A DNA stretch of 64,000 bases from Megamerina dolium (lineage: Eukaryota > Arthropoda > Insecta > Diptera > Megamerinidae), in assembly GCA_963854835.1 (NCBI GenBank), contig OY978525.1, forward strand, positions 117,255,018 to 117,319,017, written 5' to 3'. Of this stretch, positions 21,004-33,689 are shown one piece after another. The position numbers and the translations under genes were made by a program. The notes beneath the pieces were generated by a model, which was given only the letters and a program-made list of their open reading frames with translations, was not told the origin of the DNA and searched no databases. Each line of letters opens with the position of its first letter. Position 1 is the first letter of the stretch.

Positions 21004-22249
21004 CGAGGGCGGTCCCAGAACTATCCGACCTTATATAGAGATGGCGGCAGTAGTTTGAAAAAAAAATTACTTTGATGAAAACTAACAACCTTATAAAAAT
21101 ATGTTCTAAGTTTCAAGGCACCACGTTGTTTAGTATTTTTTTTTGGAGCCATCGAAAGTTAACGTTCTCAGTGAATTTGTAAATGGAATTTGTAATGGAA
21201 AAAATTGGTCACCATTATGTAATTCAATACTTTCATTTGAAAGGTCTCAGTCCAACGAATATTAAAGCCGAACTAGATTCTACTCTACGACCATAAAATA
21301 TTGGTTGGCGGAGCTTAAACGAGGTCGTACGAGCTGCCGAGACGAACACCGTAGTGGTCGACCAATTGAAGTGGCCACGTCAGAAAAGGTTAAGAAAAAC
21401 CACAAAATGATATTGGGTGATCGGCAGCTGAAGGTGCATGATCTAGGTGAAATTACAGGCATTTCAAAAAGTGCTACACATCGTATATTGACCGAAAATT
21501 TGGAGATGAAAAAGCTGTGTGCAAGATGGGTGCCGCGTTTGCTCACAATAGAACAAAAACAACGTCGTGAAGATGTTTCTATAGAGTGTCTGGTGATGTT
21601 TCACAGTAATAAAGCCGAGTTTTTGCATCGATTCGTAACCATGGATGAGACATGGGTCCACCACATCACTCTTGAGACAAAGGAGCAGTCAAAACAATGG
21701 ACTGAAAGGGGAGAATCGTGTCCAAGGCGAAGGCGAAGACAGTTCCATCTGCAGGCAAGGTTATGACGTCTGGTTTTTGGGATACACGTAGGATAATTTT
21801 GATTGATTATCTTCAAAAAGGAAAAACAATCAACGGCGAGTATTATGCTAATTTGTTGCAGGGTTTAAGTGATGAATTTAAAGAAAAAAGGCCGCATTTG
21901 GCGAAAAAGAAAGTATTGTTTCATCAACACATCCGCTATTGCGATGGCCAAAATCAATGAGTTAAAGCTCGAATTGCTTCATCACGTACCTTATTCGCCA
22001 GATTTAGCTCCTTCGGATTATTTTCGATTTCCAAATTTGAAAAAATGGCTTAGCGGTAGAAGATTTGCAAACAGTGAAGAGGTGGAGTCTGCGGTAGATG
22101 GCTATTTTAATGAGCTAGACAGTTCATACTATAAACTGGGTATCGAAGCTATAGAATATCGCTGGGAAAAGTGTATAGAGCTAAAAGGATATTATGTTGA
22201 GGAATAAAGAAAAATTTTCCCAAATTTGTTTTCCTTTTTTAGGTCGGGT
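21004..22249 (+). mobile_element. Mar-2 copy 2, right end decayed
   Basis: The left terminal repeat AGGGCGGTCCCAGAACTATC follows a TA at 21002-21003. The right end keeps only AGGTCGGGTA before the match is lost, so the last 20 or so bases of the right repeat are missing. Confidence 0.85.
21195..22207 (+). pseudogene. Mar-2 transposase with three small indels
   Basis: ATG at 21195 begins MEKIGHHYVIQYFHLKG. The frame breaks near 21284, where a short deletion follows DSTL. It reopens as AELKRGRTSCRDEHRSGRP through VTMDETWVHH (first catalytic Asp), shifts near 21720, and continues through AGKVMTSGFW. At about 21927 a deletion removes the second catalytic Asp (FHQ runs straight into the sequence encoding HTSAIAM). 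The last part keeps LAPSDYFRF and ends KCIELKGYYVEE. Dead copy. Confidence 0.87.
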
Positions 22250-23012
22250 ACTTGATCAATGATAAAAAAATAATGTCACTAACCAAGTAGCATATTGCAC
22301 TTCGATAAGTGTCTATGCAAGTTGTTTCCACTGCACTATTTCCTTCTTAAAGGCATTATGGAAGCAATTTTGACTGAGAAATTACAAAATAAGAGCGATG
22401 CTCTCAATAAGCCAACTGCTATAAATCTTTTGGATTTTTTTTCTAAAGACAATTAAAAGCCATATGTGTAGATGTGGCTTTACGAAATAACTTCTATGCA
22501 ACAGCTCAGCGGCTGCTTAATAAATTTCTTCCTCTTCAACTGCTATACAACTTGTGGATATTTTTCTTAATAATCAATTGGAAACCTCTTTATAACGATA
22601 GATTCTAACTGCCTTGAGGAATCGTTGCCGGAATCCTTATAAAAGCAAACACTTGCATTTTAACCTTCTGTAAGTGGAAATTATTACTTAGGTCCTAATT
22701 TATCATTTCCCATTTGAATTTATTATGAACTAATTACCAATTCATACGATATGGGCACTAGCATTAGTCTGTCATTTCTTATGCTTCTTAGAGCTTTCCC
22801 CTATATTTATAAATAATTTTTATTTGTTTGACTTTCTTTCGGTCTTTTATCATTGTCGTTTCAAATAACATTCAAGTAATGTCGCTGGTTGAATATAAAA
22901 AACAAAATGTTGTAAACGAAAATACCAAAATAAAATAAAGAAGAAACATTGCACTCGACTAACATAACCTAGACACGCAATCTAAATTCCAAAAAGGTGT
23001 GTTCTCCCATAT

Positions 23013-23055
<43 letters not shown>

Positions 23056-23674
23056 CAGTAAGCTCTAATGAAGTGTGGGTATGAGAAAAAAAAAACACAA
23101 CACATTTTTAGCTAAAAAGTCATTTACTCGTAGATGAACACATGTGTATTGCACATGTGTGAAGAATTTCTTTAACACCTTTATATGGGAGTGAATGAGG
23201 AAAAAAAGTGAAAATTAAATTGCTAAAAGGATAAAGTATAATATGTGCGTTCTAAAGCATAAACGATAGTTTTTGTTTTCTTTCTAATTTGCGGGAAAGA
23301 ATAGCTCATGTTTATCTACGTGCAACATGCCATCACGTTGCAGGCAATGTGTAGGGACTAAAATGATGAAGTTGAGGCGTTAACGCTGATGCGTTCCCCT
23401 AACCTGTTTACTGCCACCAATTCCTTTGCCTATGAAGCCTATATTACAACTGTATCGCACAATGGGAAACAATTAAAAATACAAATAGGTTAGAAGAAAT
23501 TCTGAGAAATTTAGAAAAATTCTAAGGAATCATAGGGAACAAAATTAAAAAAGTGATTCGTGGCATATTCAATACAATACGGTAAGATTAACCTTGGAAA
23601 AATGGCTTACTTATAATCTTTCCAATATAATGTTATAAAAACCACAAGTAAATACGGCGTCAGTCTCAGGTAGA
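22250..23674. other. Spacer with CA microsatellite
   Basis: AT-rich DNA with no recognised gene. Confidence 0.5.
23021..23053 (+). repeat. CA dinucleotide microsatellite
   Basis: About 16 uninterrupted AC units. Confidence 0.95.
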
Positions 23675-23995
23675 TCAGGTTAGGTTATGTCCTATATCTG
23701 AGAGGACACACTTAGGCCAGAAAAACCCATTGTGATATCACAGAGCTTCTCTTGGATAGTATTAGAAGGGACCCACTTCTATTAGCCGGTTCCAAACGGC
23801 AGAACCCGTGTGACGTCACTTTAACTTAGTTTTGTCACAGAGCTCTTTTAAGAAGCTTTTTTTGGCAAATTGTGACTGCCGGAAAAATTGCCAATTCTTG
23901 CCGACAGGTGGGTACCGTTCGAAAGAATGTTTCGGTATTAAATTTTGTTATGCTTCAGCCAGGGATTGAACCCTCGACCTACAGTCTATGGTAAA
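23675..23995 (-). mobile_element. tRNA-derived SINE, copy 1
   Basis: On the minus strand it carries a pol III B box (GGGTTCAATCCC-like, here in CAGGGATTGAACCCTCGACC on the plus strand). The family body follows, with TGGCAATTTTTCCGGCAG and a GTTCTGCCGTTTGGAACCGG block. The 3' end resembles CATAACCTAACC. The A-box end of the head is missing. Confidence 0.75.
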
Positions 23996-24649
23996 TTCGA
24001 AAAGAAAATAATCGAACCTTTTGCACGTTGGAATGAAAATGTACAGATCTCCGGGATTCGACGAATGGAGAATATATGCTGATAGCATACGACAAATGAA
24101 TTAAAATTAGAACTAAGTATAAACATTTTCCGAATCCAATGCATCCGTTTTCACGATATCAGATTCTTTAGGGTGGATTCTTTTTGATTTGCTCACATTT
24201 CATCATCATATGAAGACCAATATATGGAATCCGCTCAAGTCAACCGGAACATTTCACTGTGATAAAAATCCACATTAATTTTGTTTTGGAGTGTGTCAGT
24301 GTGTGTGAATTTTTTTGTAAGATTTTTCAAAACGCAATCCCATGTTTCGGAAAAGGTTGAAAATTTCACGTTACCATCTTGCAATATCTATCCCAAAATA
24401 TAGAAAAAATGTAATCTATAGAACATGGAATCATTTTACTCGAAGTGCTCTCAAATAATGTTGCCGAAAATGTTATTCAATTATTTCTCGTATAAGTTTT
24501 GAGAATAATACAATTTAAGAACCTATTGCATTCGTGAAGAATCGGGTTTTGAAGGATGAACCTTGTAGAAAAAAGCAATTATTTTATATAATTCAAAATG
24601 TTCAATGTACCACTTAAATCGTCCGATCTATTGACTCATAAGTATTCTA

Positions 24650-24815
24650 GGCATGGGAGCGCTAAAATATCTTCTGGCTTCGAGTCGAATTTCCAACTAT
24701 TTGCCGACAGGACAGATGGACATTGTTTGAAAGAAAAAATATTTTTCTATTGAATTTGTCGCGGCCGAGCTTCGAACTGCCAGTCGCAGAAGATCACCGG
24801 CTGATGTTTTTTTTT
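24650..24815 (-). mobile_element. Diverged SINE-like fragment
   Basis: It shares the order of blocks with the other SINEs (TTTGCCGACAGG, then TGTTTGAAAG, then a B-box-like GGCAGTTCGAAGC on the minus strand), but with many differences. Related family or old copy. Confidence 0.4.
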
Positions 24816-27800
24816 TCATATATAAATGTCTCAGTCCGGGATTGATTTGATTGGAGTCGCTAAATGTCTGCTGAGTTAAATGAGTTTTGCTCAAATTCAG
24901 ATTTATCTTATAAACACTTTAATCATATATTTGAACAAGCAGATTAATGTTGATATTTCGCATAGCAGAATTCATTAAGATAAAATCCATTCTACATTAG
25001 TTTGAATATATTTTGTTCATTTTTTTGTTTATCCAGTCTAATGTTACGTGTTTTAATTATCCGGTTAATAAAATACTTGGGTTCAATGTGTTTTATAGAT
25101 AGATCTTCAATGATGATTGCTTATGATACATAAAATGATGGCATGTTGTAATATACTTGTATATAAACAAGTATGTTGACGCAACAAATGCAAGAGTATA
25201 TTTGCAATATGTATACACAAACATTAAGTACCTATATAATATTATATTAAATAAAAATGCATGTATAAAAAAAAAAAAAATCAACCATTATGTGATTCAT
25301 TCTACGTCGAGATAGCTTCGATTATCGATGCGCATGCGCATCTAGGTATATGTTTTGCTAAACACGACATGTTGCTAGTAATTCAAAAACATATGAAGCG
25401 GCTGTAATAGTACGTGTAATAATAATAATAATAATAGCAACAAAAACAACTGTAACAAGTTCAATCAGTACTTGTTGGTAACATTTTTCAAGCTTGTAAA
25501 ATTTATTATTTATTAAAAAATGAATAACTGGTTCTGTTCGTCTCTATCTATAGAGTGAAATGCAAAATCATAAATGGGACCTATTTTGTGTCTCATCGAG
25601 AATTTTATATGTAGAACTTAGTGCGGCATTATTCGCAATTATATTCAGGACCACAACCGATGGTTTACAGTCATGAAGATGCTAAAAATGTTCAATTGTC
25701 ATCATTAAGCCAACCTCAATCAAGTTTTTCGCAGCAGATGACTTAGATTTCCATTTTTGTACTGCAAGTTTCAAGACATTGAGGTCGGATACAAAATTAT
25801 ATATTTTTTTTATATAGAAAATTTGCTTTTTTTTTTACATTTTTTTAAAGATTTTTTAATCAAGAACAAATATCATGAATTCTCACCAGTGTGGGAGAGA
25901 ATATATCCACTGGGCCATAGTCTCATAAATATATCAAGGCCCCAGTAACTCACTAAGGCGACCATATATCAGTGATGCTCCGCTTTCTCTCCACTGCATC
26001 GTATATATTTGAATAAAAATATGAAATACAGATATTTCTTCGGTTCCTCATTCAAGAATTCTTGACGCTATTTAATCGTTATAATAGAATTTTGTTGATG
26101 TCGTTATTCCGTATATTATTATTGCGTAATTATTTTTATACAACATGTGATAAATGTTGTAGCAGATAATCACTTGTTCCCGTTCAAACATTCTCCCTCA
26201 TCGTCATACAATATATATTGTACGAGTACATACAAATGTATATCCAATGTCTGATCATATTATATGTTGGTATAATGACGATTTATGCCACAAATAATGT
26301 GTGTACATACATGATTAAAATATATAGTATACAAGAATCATTCATGTAAGTGTTCATATTCATTCGTTATCCTTCTCATTTCACATATGCTATGTATATT
26401 GTAACATACATATATCAAACTGATGCAGACACTTGGATGTGTGTGTGTGTGTGTGAAGAAATATATTATACTTGATGGATGTGTATGTACATAGGTGCTA
26501 AACTGATTTAGCTTGTTTTTGTTTTTTGTTGCCATGAAATTAATGTCTGATATCATAAAATTACTGCGGTCCTAAGAAAAACGTGACGAATGAATAACGC
26601 TGTAGTACAACATTTTGGAAGATGCAGTCAACATGACTTTAAAATATATTCGTATTTTTATTCGTATGAGAATATTGTATGACTACTCATACATAAAAAT
26701 GTTGCCAAGTAAGCAGCAAGGCCAAAAAAAAAACTAAATCAAGATCGCAAATACAATATATAGTGTTTGTATACATTTATATATGTATATATACATCAAC
26801 ATGTTTAGAATCATTTAAGTTGAAATTGAATTGATGTTCTCTAATGTAGAGATCCAATATGATGGCTTTGATGATGTTGTGATGATGTTGTGATGCTGTT
26901 AAACAGTGTTGTGAATGTTCAAAAATTGTGAGAAAATTGATTTTTTAATTTATTATATTCCAACACATGTGATGTACCTTTTTTTGTGGGAAGCAATGAG
27001 TCTTTATGATGCAAGATATGCACCATTTTTTTTTTTATTTATGTCGACACTTATGTTAGGGTCATCTGAGTTAATAATGCGAATAATATTCGTTTGTGTT
27101 CAATTGTTATTCTCATTTCACACATGAGACTAAACATGATCAACAAGTGTCTCGCAATGCATGATACAATGTTTAGGAACAATGTGAATCAAATGTTGAA
27201 GCAACAAATATGTATGAGAACATTAGAAGAGAAGTAGTGAAATTGTTATACTCAAAAGCGACATGTTAACGCAATGATCATGGATCGAGTCAAGCAATTT
27301 AATTTTATGCAAAGCAGATTTTAAGAAAAAAAAATTTCAAATTACAATGAATGGGAATTCTGTAATTTTTATGCGAGCATTCTCAATAAAAATAAAAAGA
27401 ATATACTAAAATTTTGCTAAAACTTTATTTTGGAAAAAAAAAAATTAATCTTGCTACGTTTTTAATACCACACAGATACAGAGATAGTAGGCAAATTGAT
27501 TATTGAAGGGATCCTGTTCCTTTGCTTTTTCTTTGTTTTTTTTTTTTTTGCATACAATGATTAAACAACATAAGCATGTTCATCGAAAGAGAGAAAAGAT
27601 CAAATATCTTTGCCGTCCATTAATAAATATTAAAAATGCAAGCAACATAAGTCATTAATTAAAAATTCATCTTAAAATTATATGAAATATAAAACAAAAG
27701 AATGAAGAAAGAATCTGCTACTATTATTGCGACCTTTTTATTTTTATTGACGCGATAAGTTGTTGCATACATATCGTATCAGTACATAAGCTACCTGCAC

Positions 27801-28508
27801 TATAACCATATCAACACCAATTAAAGAAGCCCTTCGATCATTTACGATTTGTTTAAATAATGTCTGCATCATCAGACCATAAGACGATCTTTAATTACAA
27901 TTTTATTACTGATGTTGTTGTATGTAGCTGTTATCGTTCATGTTGTTCATGGTTATGTACTGTGGTACACAGTTGAAAGAATTTTTGTTGTATACTTCGT
28001 CATTAAGCAATTATATAAAAATATTGGCAACATAAGGCAATGTAAAAATGCAGGTATAAATCTACAATATATTTGTATACATATATTGACGGTACTCGTA
28101 AAATTTGCATATCTCCTCAGGTATCTTATGAAAATGAGCATCAATTAAGATTAATAGTCTAACCCTGTGTTAGTGAATATCGTCTGTTAAGAAAATACAT
28201 ATAAATATTTAAATTAAAAATTTTTCACATAAATATGTGAGTAGTCTTATGAAGAGTTTCAGAATAAAGTCAAATTGTTGTTGTGGTTAAAAGTGAAATT
28301 ATTGCTTTGATTGAATGCCAAATTGTTATAGATTGATAAGAAAATTTTATTACAGTGGATTTAAACTTATCTTTCTTCGACCCTCTGAGTCTTAACCCTG
28401 TTTTGTAATTAATTATACGAAAATCATAAACTTCATTCAACTGCTTAAAAAATATAAACTACGAACTGTTCATGCATCTTAGCATCTATATAAAAAATCA
28501 GAGCATTC
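24816..28508. other. Long AT-rich spacer
   Basis: About 3.7 kb with no gene I can support. It contains AAT repeats near 25420, a GT run at about 26437-26453 and a GATGATGTT repeat near 26868-26895. The open frames are low-complexity AT translations without family features. Confidence 0.5.
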
Positions 28509-28509
28509 A

Positions 28510-29470
28510 GAGTAATATGTTTGGTTAGGCCAGATAGAGGTTCATTGTGACACCACACGGATATTCCCTTTGAACCAACCTGAGTTTTTAATGAATTTTA
28601 GGAGGTTGTTAACCTCAACCTGGGATCTTTCTGCTAGGTCATTCATTTGATAATGGCCCAGAAATTGTTTGCGCATCCTGCACAAAGCAGGGCAGGTGCA
28701 TAACAGATGTGAGATGGTCTCAAGCTACTCCTTATCTCTGCAGCTTCTGCAAAAGTCGTGTGTGAGATGGCCTAGGCCCAATCTTGCAGCGTGTGAACCT
28801 ATGAGGTAGTGGCCAGTGAACACTCCCATATAGGTCGAAATCTCTAGTGTATTTAGGTCAGTAAGATTACGTGTGCGTTACCCACTAATTTTAGGCCACA
28901 GCAATTTCGCCATCCTACAGATGGGTGTGTCTGTCCATCTTTTTTTGAAAGGCGTTGAGTATTATTACCACGAATTTATGCTTAAATGTGGCAATCGGAA
29001 TCCCTAAATCTGTGTTAGCTTCAGTTAAGGCTTCCTTTGTGCCCTTCCTTGTTAGTTCATCTGCTTTGCAGTTACCTCGTATACTTCTGTGCCAAGGCAT
29101 CCAGCATAGAAGAATGTTATGCTGCTCTGCAATCTCATCGAGAGATCTGCGGCAGTCAAGAATGGTTTTAAATTTAAAGAGAGAACGGAGTTCAGGGCTT
29201 TGATAGAGACAGTGTTCTGCTTGACCCAAGTGAGTGCAGTATTAAAAGCTTTTACTTCTGACTGAACACACACTACAGTGGTCAGGCAGGCGGAATGAGA
29301 TATTAAGGTTGAGTATACACCCCCTCCCACATCCAGTTTTGAACCATCTGTAAAGATGAAAGTAGAAAGTGGCGGAGGTCCACTTGTTTCCCAGGCGTAC
29401 GTGTCGGGGAAAGGAATTTGGAATTCAATGTAATAGAAAGACTCATTTTTTTGGGGTCGCATAAACTATA
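28510..29470 (-). mobile_element. LINE-D: RNase H and zinc-knuckle C-terminus
   Basis: The minus strand encodes FIFTDGSKLDVGGGVYS, then SEVKAFNTAL, then ILLCWMPWHRSIRGN followed by ADELTRKGT. After frame breaks come FTGHYLIGSHAARLG, FCRSCRDKE and HLLCTCPALCRMR, a Cys-Cys-His-Cys cluster. The C-terminus reads LLKFIKNSGWFKG. Blocks are separated by stops and a frameshift near 29200. This is the tail of an RNase H-bearing non-LTR element (I/LOA/R1-like), different in sequence from LINE-C. It is 5'-truncated, with no RT. Confidence 0.82.
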
Positions 29471-29529
29471 AAACTATCATACGTCATGCTTCTATAACAT
29501 CTTCTGAGGTTCTGATACATTTTTATATT

Positions 29530-30030
29530 AGAATCAACGACTGAGTCGAGTTAGCCATCTTTACCTATCTGTTTCTTTCATTTTTGTTGAGTTGAGTAAT
29601 TCAGCTAGAAATTTGTAGATATTATTATTTATAGTAACTAGTGAAGGAGTTGGGGATTTTTCAGAATCTAATAAAAACCACTTTTACCTCCAATATTTGA
29701 ATTGGTCTTCACAGTTTGAGCATAAAAAAAATAATTCTATGAAGTTCAAATTTGGTATATAGAATTATATTTAATAAAGAATGAATAAATTCAAGAATGG
29801 GCTGAATCGGATGAAAACCACGCCTACCTCCCATACGAAAATTTGTTTCCCTATATATGTTTTCAGACTTTATGCATAAAAATAGAAAGCTGTGGAGCTG
29901 AAATTCGGTATATTAGATTATTTTTATCATCGATCTGATATATTTGAAAATTGGCGCAATCGCATGAAAACCATGCTTAGCTTCCATATATATTTTTTTT
30001 CTGTCACACGGTATGATATTTATGCTTCAG
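29530..30030 (+). repeat. Degenerate tandem repeat of about 140-152 bp
   Basis: A block like ATGAAAACCACGCCTACCTC recurs at about 29671, 29811 and 29963, with similar flanks (GAAGTTCAAATTTGGTATAT-type sequence after each). The array opens with GACTGAGTCGAGTTAGCC. It is not the same sequence as the 153-bp satellite. Confidence 0.55.
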
Positions 30031-31609
30031 AATAGCAACAGTAAAGTTCAGTGGACATTTTTATGAGTCTTAATTTTCAAATAAAAAAATTTTGCGTCTA
30101 GAAAAAAATTATATACTCCATTTGTGTATTATATGAAATAGCAAAGTGCTGCCAAATCATAATAAAGCTCATTTAATAAACATTTCTTAGAGTAGTTTTG
30201 AAAAAATTCTTAATAACTATCTATAGTATGTATGAAATTAAAGTTAACCTATTTGCAATGGGCAAGTGTTTAAATGTACAATAAAAAAAAAAAAAAAAAA
30301 AACAGAATACTTAAAACTCTAGCCGCTGTTTTGCTATATAAGCCCGTATGCTGTAAAATACTTACTCTAATCTAAAAATACTTCAATAGTTGAACAACCA
30401 TGTTGTTCAACGTAAATTGGATTGAATTATCTGCAATAAAATGATTATCTGCTCGTAATTTACAAGAACAACAACGAACATATTGTACCCTCAAATTATA
30501 AATTCATTAGTATCATATCTATTATATATATAGGTAGTATGTTGGTTAGCTCTCATTAAAACTCCAACAATACAAAATCTGTTGTATGTGTGTCTGTGTG
30601 TTTGTATGTATGTTTGTGTGCGAACAAATTGCTATTTTTTATTTTTTTTTTTTATTATTTTACTTTCAACTATCTCCTTAGTAGAGCACAATTATTTATT
30701 GTGATTGTGCTTTTCTACAGCGTTCCAATCCAATGTTATATTTTTATCTGCTCCGCCTGTTACACATTGTTAAATTGGATTTTGAGTGTAAAATAATTAC
30801 ATGAGCATTTTCAAAAGGATTCGTAGAATGCTCTGTAGAAACGTAGCAAACACAAGCATCATATATGTATATACAATATATAATATGATTAAAGTAGGCA
30901 TGTACAGGAAATTCATAATAAAATTAAAAATCGAAAGCATAACAAGACGTTTAAAATAAGGTATAAATTTATTGTTGTGACTTGCTCATATAAATTACAA
31001 AAAAATATGACCTCAAATTCTTTATGGTTTTTATAATGTTTTATAAATAGCTAGCGACTAATGAGATTTGAGATTCTTTGAGATTTGAGATGACTTTTGA
31101 GATTCGCCATTCAAATACTATAACAAATAATGAAAACTCTGGAAAGCGTCCAAACAAATATTTTTTTCATCCACAGTAACATTTGTTGTGAACGCATTCT
31201 CCTTAGAAAGTAAAAAAAAAAATTCGAAGCACTGTCAATTTCTGACTCTTTTTCTATACTTTTTATAACCAAAGCACTGCGAGTATGTAGAATTTAATTA
31301 AATTATAATTAATAACAACTTATTAAGTAGCAATATTTTATGGTTAGTATTTAGTTAACTAATAGTTAACCAAGCTGGAGTACCATTCGTTAACTATTAG
31401 TTAAGAAGCAGTTGAGTCTGCAGTTTAGGAGTTTAAACACGCCTGTTGCGTTACACAATTTGCGAACTGAGTTCCGATGTTGCTGGAAATTTTTCAGAAA
31501 ATATGGGTATTTATCGAACCGTTTGTATTTCTTTTTCAATATGTATATGAAGAATTAGAAGAGAGACTGGAATTAGTGCTTAAAAAGAAAATATGGACAC
31601 ATATGTGCT
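30031..31609. other. AT-rich spacer
   Basis: Contains a poly-A run near 30283, TG-rich low complexity near 30578-30620 and a 16-bp hairpin at 31355-31404. No gene was recognised. Confidence 0.5.
31355..31404. repeat. Perfect 16-bp inverted repeat (hairpin)
   Basis: TTAACTAATAGTTAAC at 31355-31370 is the reverse complement of 31389-31404, with an 18-bp loop. Function unknown. Confidence 0.8.
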
Positions 31610-32408
31610 TTTTCTTCTTCTTTGTCCTAGCCTTTTTCGTATTTGGGGTCGGCTCTCCTTGTATGATATTTTCAGGTCGTGCGAACCTGTGTCGTCTTAT
31701 CGTCTTATGTTTTTCCTAGGCAAATTATTAAGTTGCACCAAGTTCGAAGTGGTCTTTCTGGGCCTCTTTTACTCTCTTCCATTGGCAATGTTTTCCTCAA
31801 TACGTGATCTTCCGGTCTCCTCATTACAAGACCATGCCAGCGGTTGCGATTTTCTTGCAGCCTATCTGTGATAGGTGCCACCATGCTGTTTCCACGGACG
31901 TACCTATTCTGGACTTTATCGAGTAGAGTAACACCACTGTCCCAACGTAGCATACGCATTTCTGTCACATGTAGTTTTTGTTGTAAGTTCTACGGTATCG
32001 CCCAGCACTCAGAGTAATAAAGCATTGCTGGTCTGACAATAGATTTGTAGATTTTGACTTTTATGTGTTGTGGCATTCTCTTGTCGCAAAGAATGCCTGA
32101 TGTGAATCTCTAGCTCTGCTATCCACATTGAATCCTAGCGAATATTTCTTTGTCAAGCGTGCCATTTACACTAATATGCGAGCCAAGGTATTTGAAGCTT
32201 TCGACGCTCTTGATGGAATCGATGCCAATTCTGGGGCAGGTTTTTTCGGCTTCTTCTTCGAACTGGAACACAATCATCTCGGTTTACCCTCAAGCCATTT
32301 GATTCAAGCGCGTCCACCCATAGGTCCAGCTTTCATAGGTAACTATTTTGTTGCTTCGTACGTTTTGGAACTTGGAAAAAATATCAAGTTGTCCTCAAAA
32401 TGCCGTTT
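31610..32408 (-). mobile_element. LINE-E: RTE-like C-terminal fragment
   Basis: The minus strand reads SFKYLGSHISVNGTLDKEI, then RMPQHIKVKIYKSIVRPAML, then TEMRMLRWDSGVTLLDKVQN and RWHGLVMRRPEDHVLRKTL. These blocks follow the RT domain in RTE-type elements. Frameshifts and stops separate them, and the RT itself is absent. A SINE abuts its 5' side. Confidence 0.83.
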
Positions 32409-32605
32409 CTAAATTAATTAACATGTGGCACTTAAAGCCCCGAAGGACTCTTTGGCCGAGCTTCTCTTCCATAACTGTTGTGCATGTTAAATTTTGGACA
32501 GTATTAGAAGGGATCTACTTATTTTAGCCGGCTCCGACCGGCAGAACCCTCGCGAGATCATTTTTTCTGAGCTTTGTCACAGAGTTCTTTTAGAAGCTTT
32601 ACCAA
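32409..32605 (-). mobile_element. SINE copy 3, head truncated
   Basis: The minus strand contains the SINE body (CTCTGTGACAAAGCTCAGAA, then the GAACCGGCT-like block) and the 3' part GGCTTTAAGTGCCACATG. The tRNA-like head is missing. Confidence 0.75.
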
Positions 32606-32929
32606 AATGCCATTTATATTAGCAAAATCTGCTTTTTCATGTTTGCTAACAATGTCTGGGAAGTTGTTCGACTTACGAAGTCTTTCAATAGAACGCAAAT
32701 TTAAGAACCGGCTAGAAGTTGCAGAAGTTTCTAATATAATAAAAAAACAGAAATCCAGCGCTAATGGTTTACCGTTATTTCTCGCATTCTCAAAACTTTA
32801 CGATGGCCGTTTAATCAGTACCCGTGTAAGGAACGTTATCAAATTCAAGTTTTTAACAAACATTTCTGTATTTATTTTTCAATGAATTTTCCTTTAGAGT
32901 GATACACTTTTCAAATTATTTATTAAAAA
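32606..32929. other. Spacer with one unexplained frame
   Basis: A plus-strand frame (32574-32885) reads IERKFKNRLEVAEVSNIIKK with ordinary composition for part of its length. It overlaps the SINE at its start and matches no family I recognise, so I do not call it a gene. Confidence 0.35.
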
Positions 32930-33545
32930 AAAAAAATTCATGGACTTTTTTCAAGACTTTAAGTCATTACATCTTTCCCAATGTTTCCACCATTTTTCCA
33001 ACCTTTCCGAAAAATATGACATGTCAAATTCTTCAAAATATGGACTTGGTTCTATAATAACCTCATCGTTTAATTTGAATTTTTTTCCACCTAGTGATAT
33101 TTTCATGTTGGTAAATAGCAAAACGTTATAGAGACCAGGTTTATGAATTACGGTAGATGATGAAATTGCTAATTTTTTTTCTTGACGTCGTGGCTTCTTT
33201 AATTTTCTATAGAATTGATTCAATGATTCACAGTATTACGGCGCCTTGCTAAAAGTCTATGACGATTATCCACTACGAATCTCACAAGAAAATCGCATAT
33301 ACAAATTTTCCAGTCGGTGGGACTTTTTTTGGAATATATTCGCTTGGAAAATCCTCTGTTTTGATTGTCGCTTGGTCTCTGACTCATAAAAATATATGTA
33401 TGTGGTGACGACTCGATGTTGAAAATTATAAAAATTTCGTCAAAAAAGAATCAAACACAGTTTCACCGTTAGGAGCCGAATCTGGTTTTGAGCAATCCCG
33501 GCACCCATCGAGATGACATCTCTTTCATACTTAGCTGATCAAATG
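32930..33545 (-). mobile_element. Mar-7: degraded mariner remnant
   Basis: The minus strand reads SSRWVPGLLKT, then YFYESETKRQSKQ, then FTNMKISLGGKKFKLNDEV and FDMSYFSERLEKWWKHWERC. These correspond in order to the ARWVPRLL, DPETKQQS, third-Asp and C-terminal regions of mariner transposases. All three catalytic residues are lost or out of frame. No terminal repeats were found. Confidence 0.65.
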
Positions 33546-33689
33546 ACAAGTTAGGCGAATATGTTAAGTACAAGATTCCTTAACCGCCAGAGTTTTATAA
33601 GCCGAAAAAATTCCTTGTCGTTACGTTTTCATCCTTGCGCATATTTCTTTCAAATCTTCTATCTATCTCTTCTATCTACACTTTCAGCT

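Noticed and set aside
32128..32412. Plus-strand 94-residue frame
   Set aside because: It is the antisense of the LINE-E coding region.
32574..32885. Plus-strand 103-residue frame
   Set aside because: Begins inside the SINE and matches nothing I know; kept only as an unexplained stretch.
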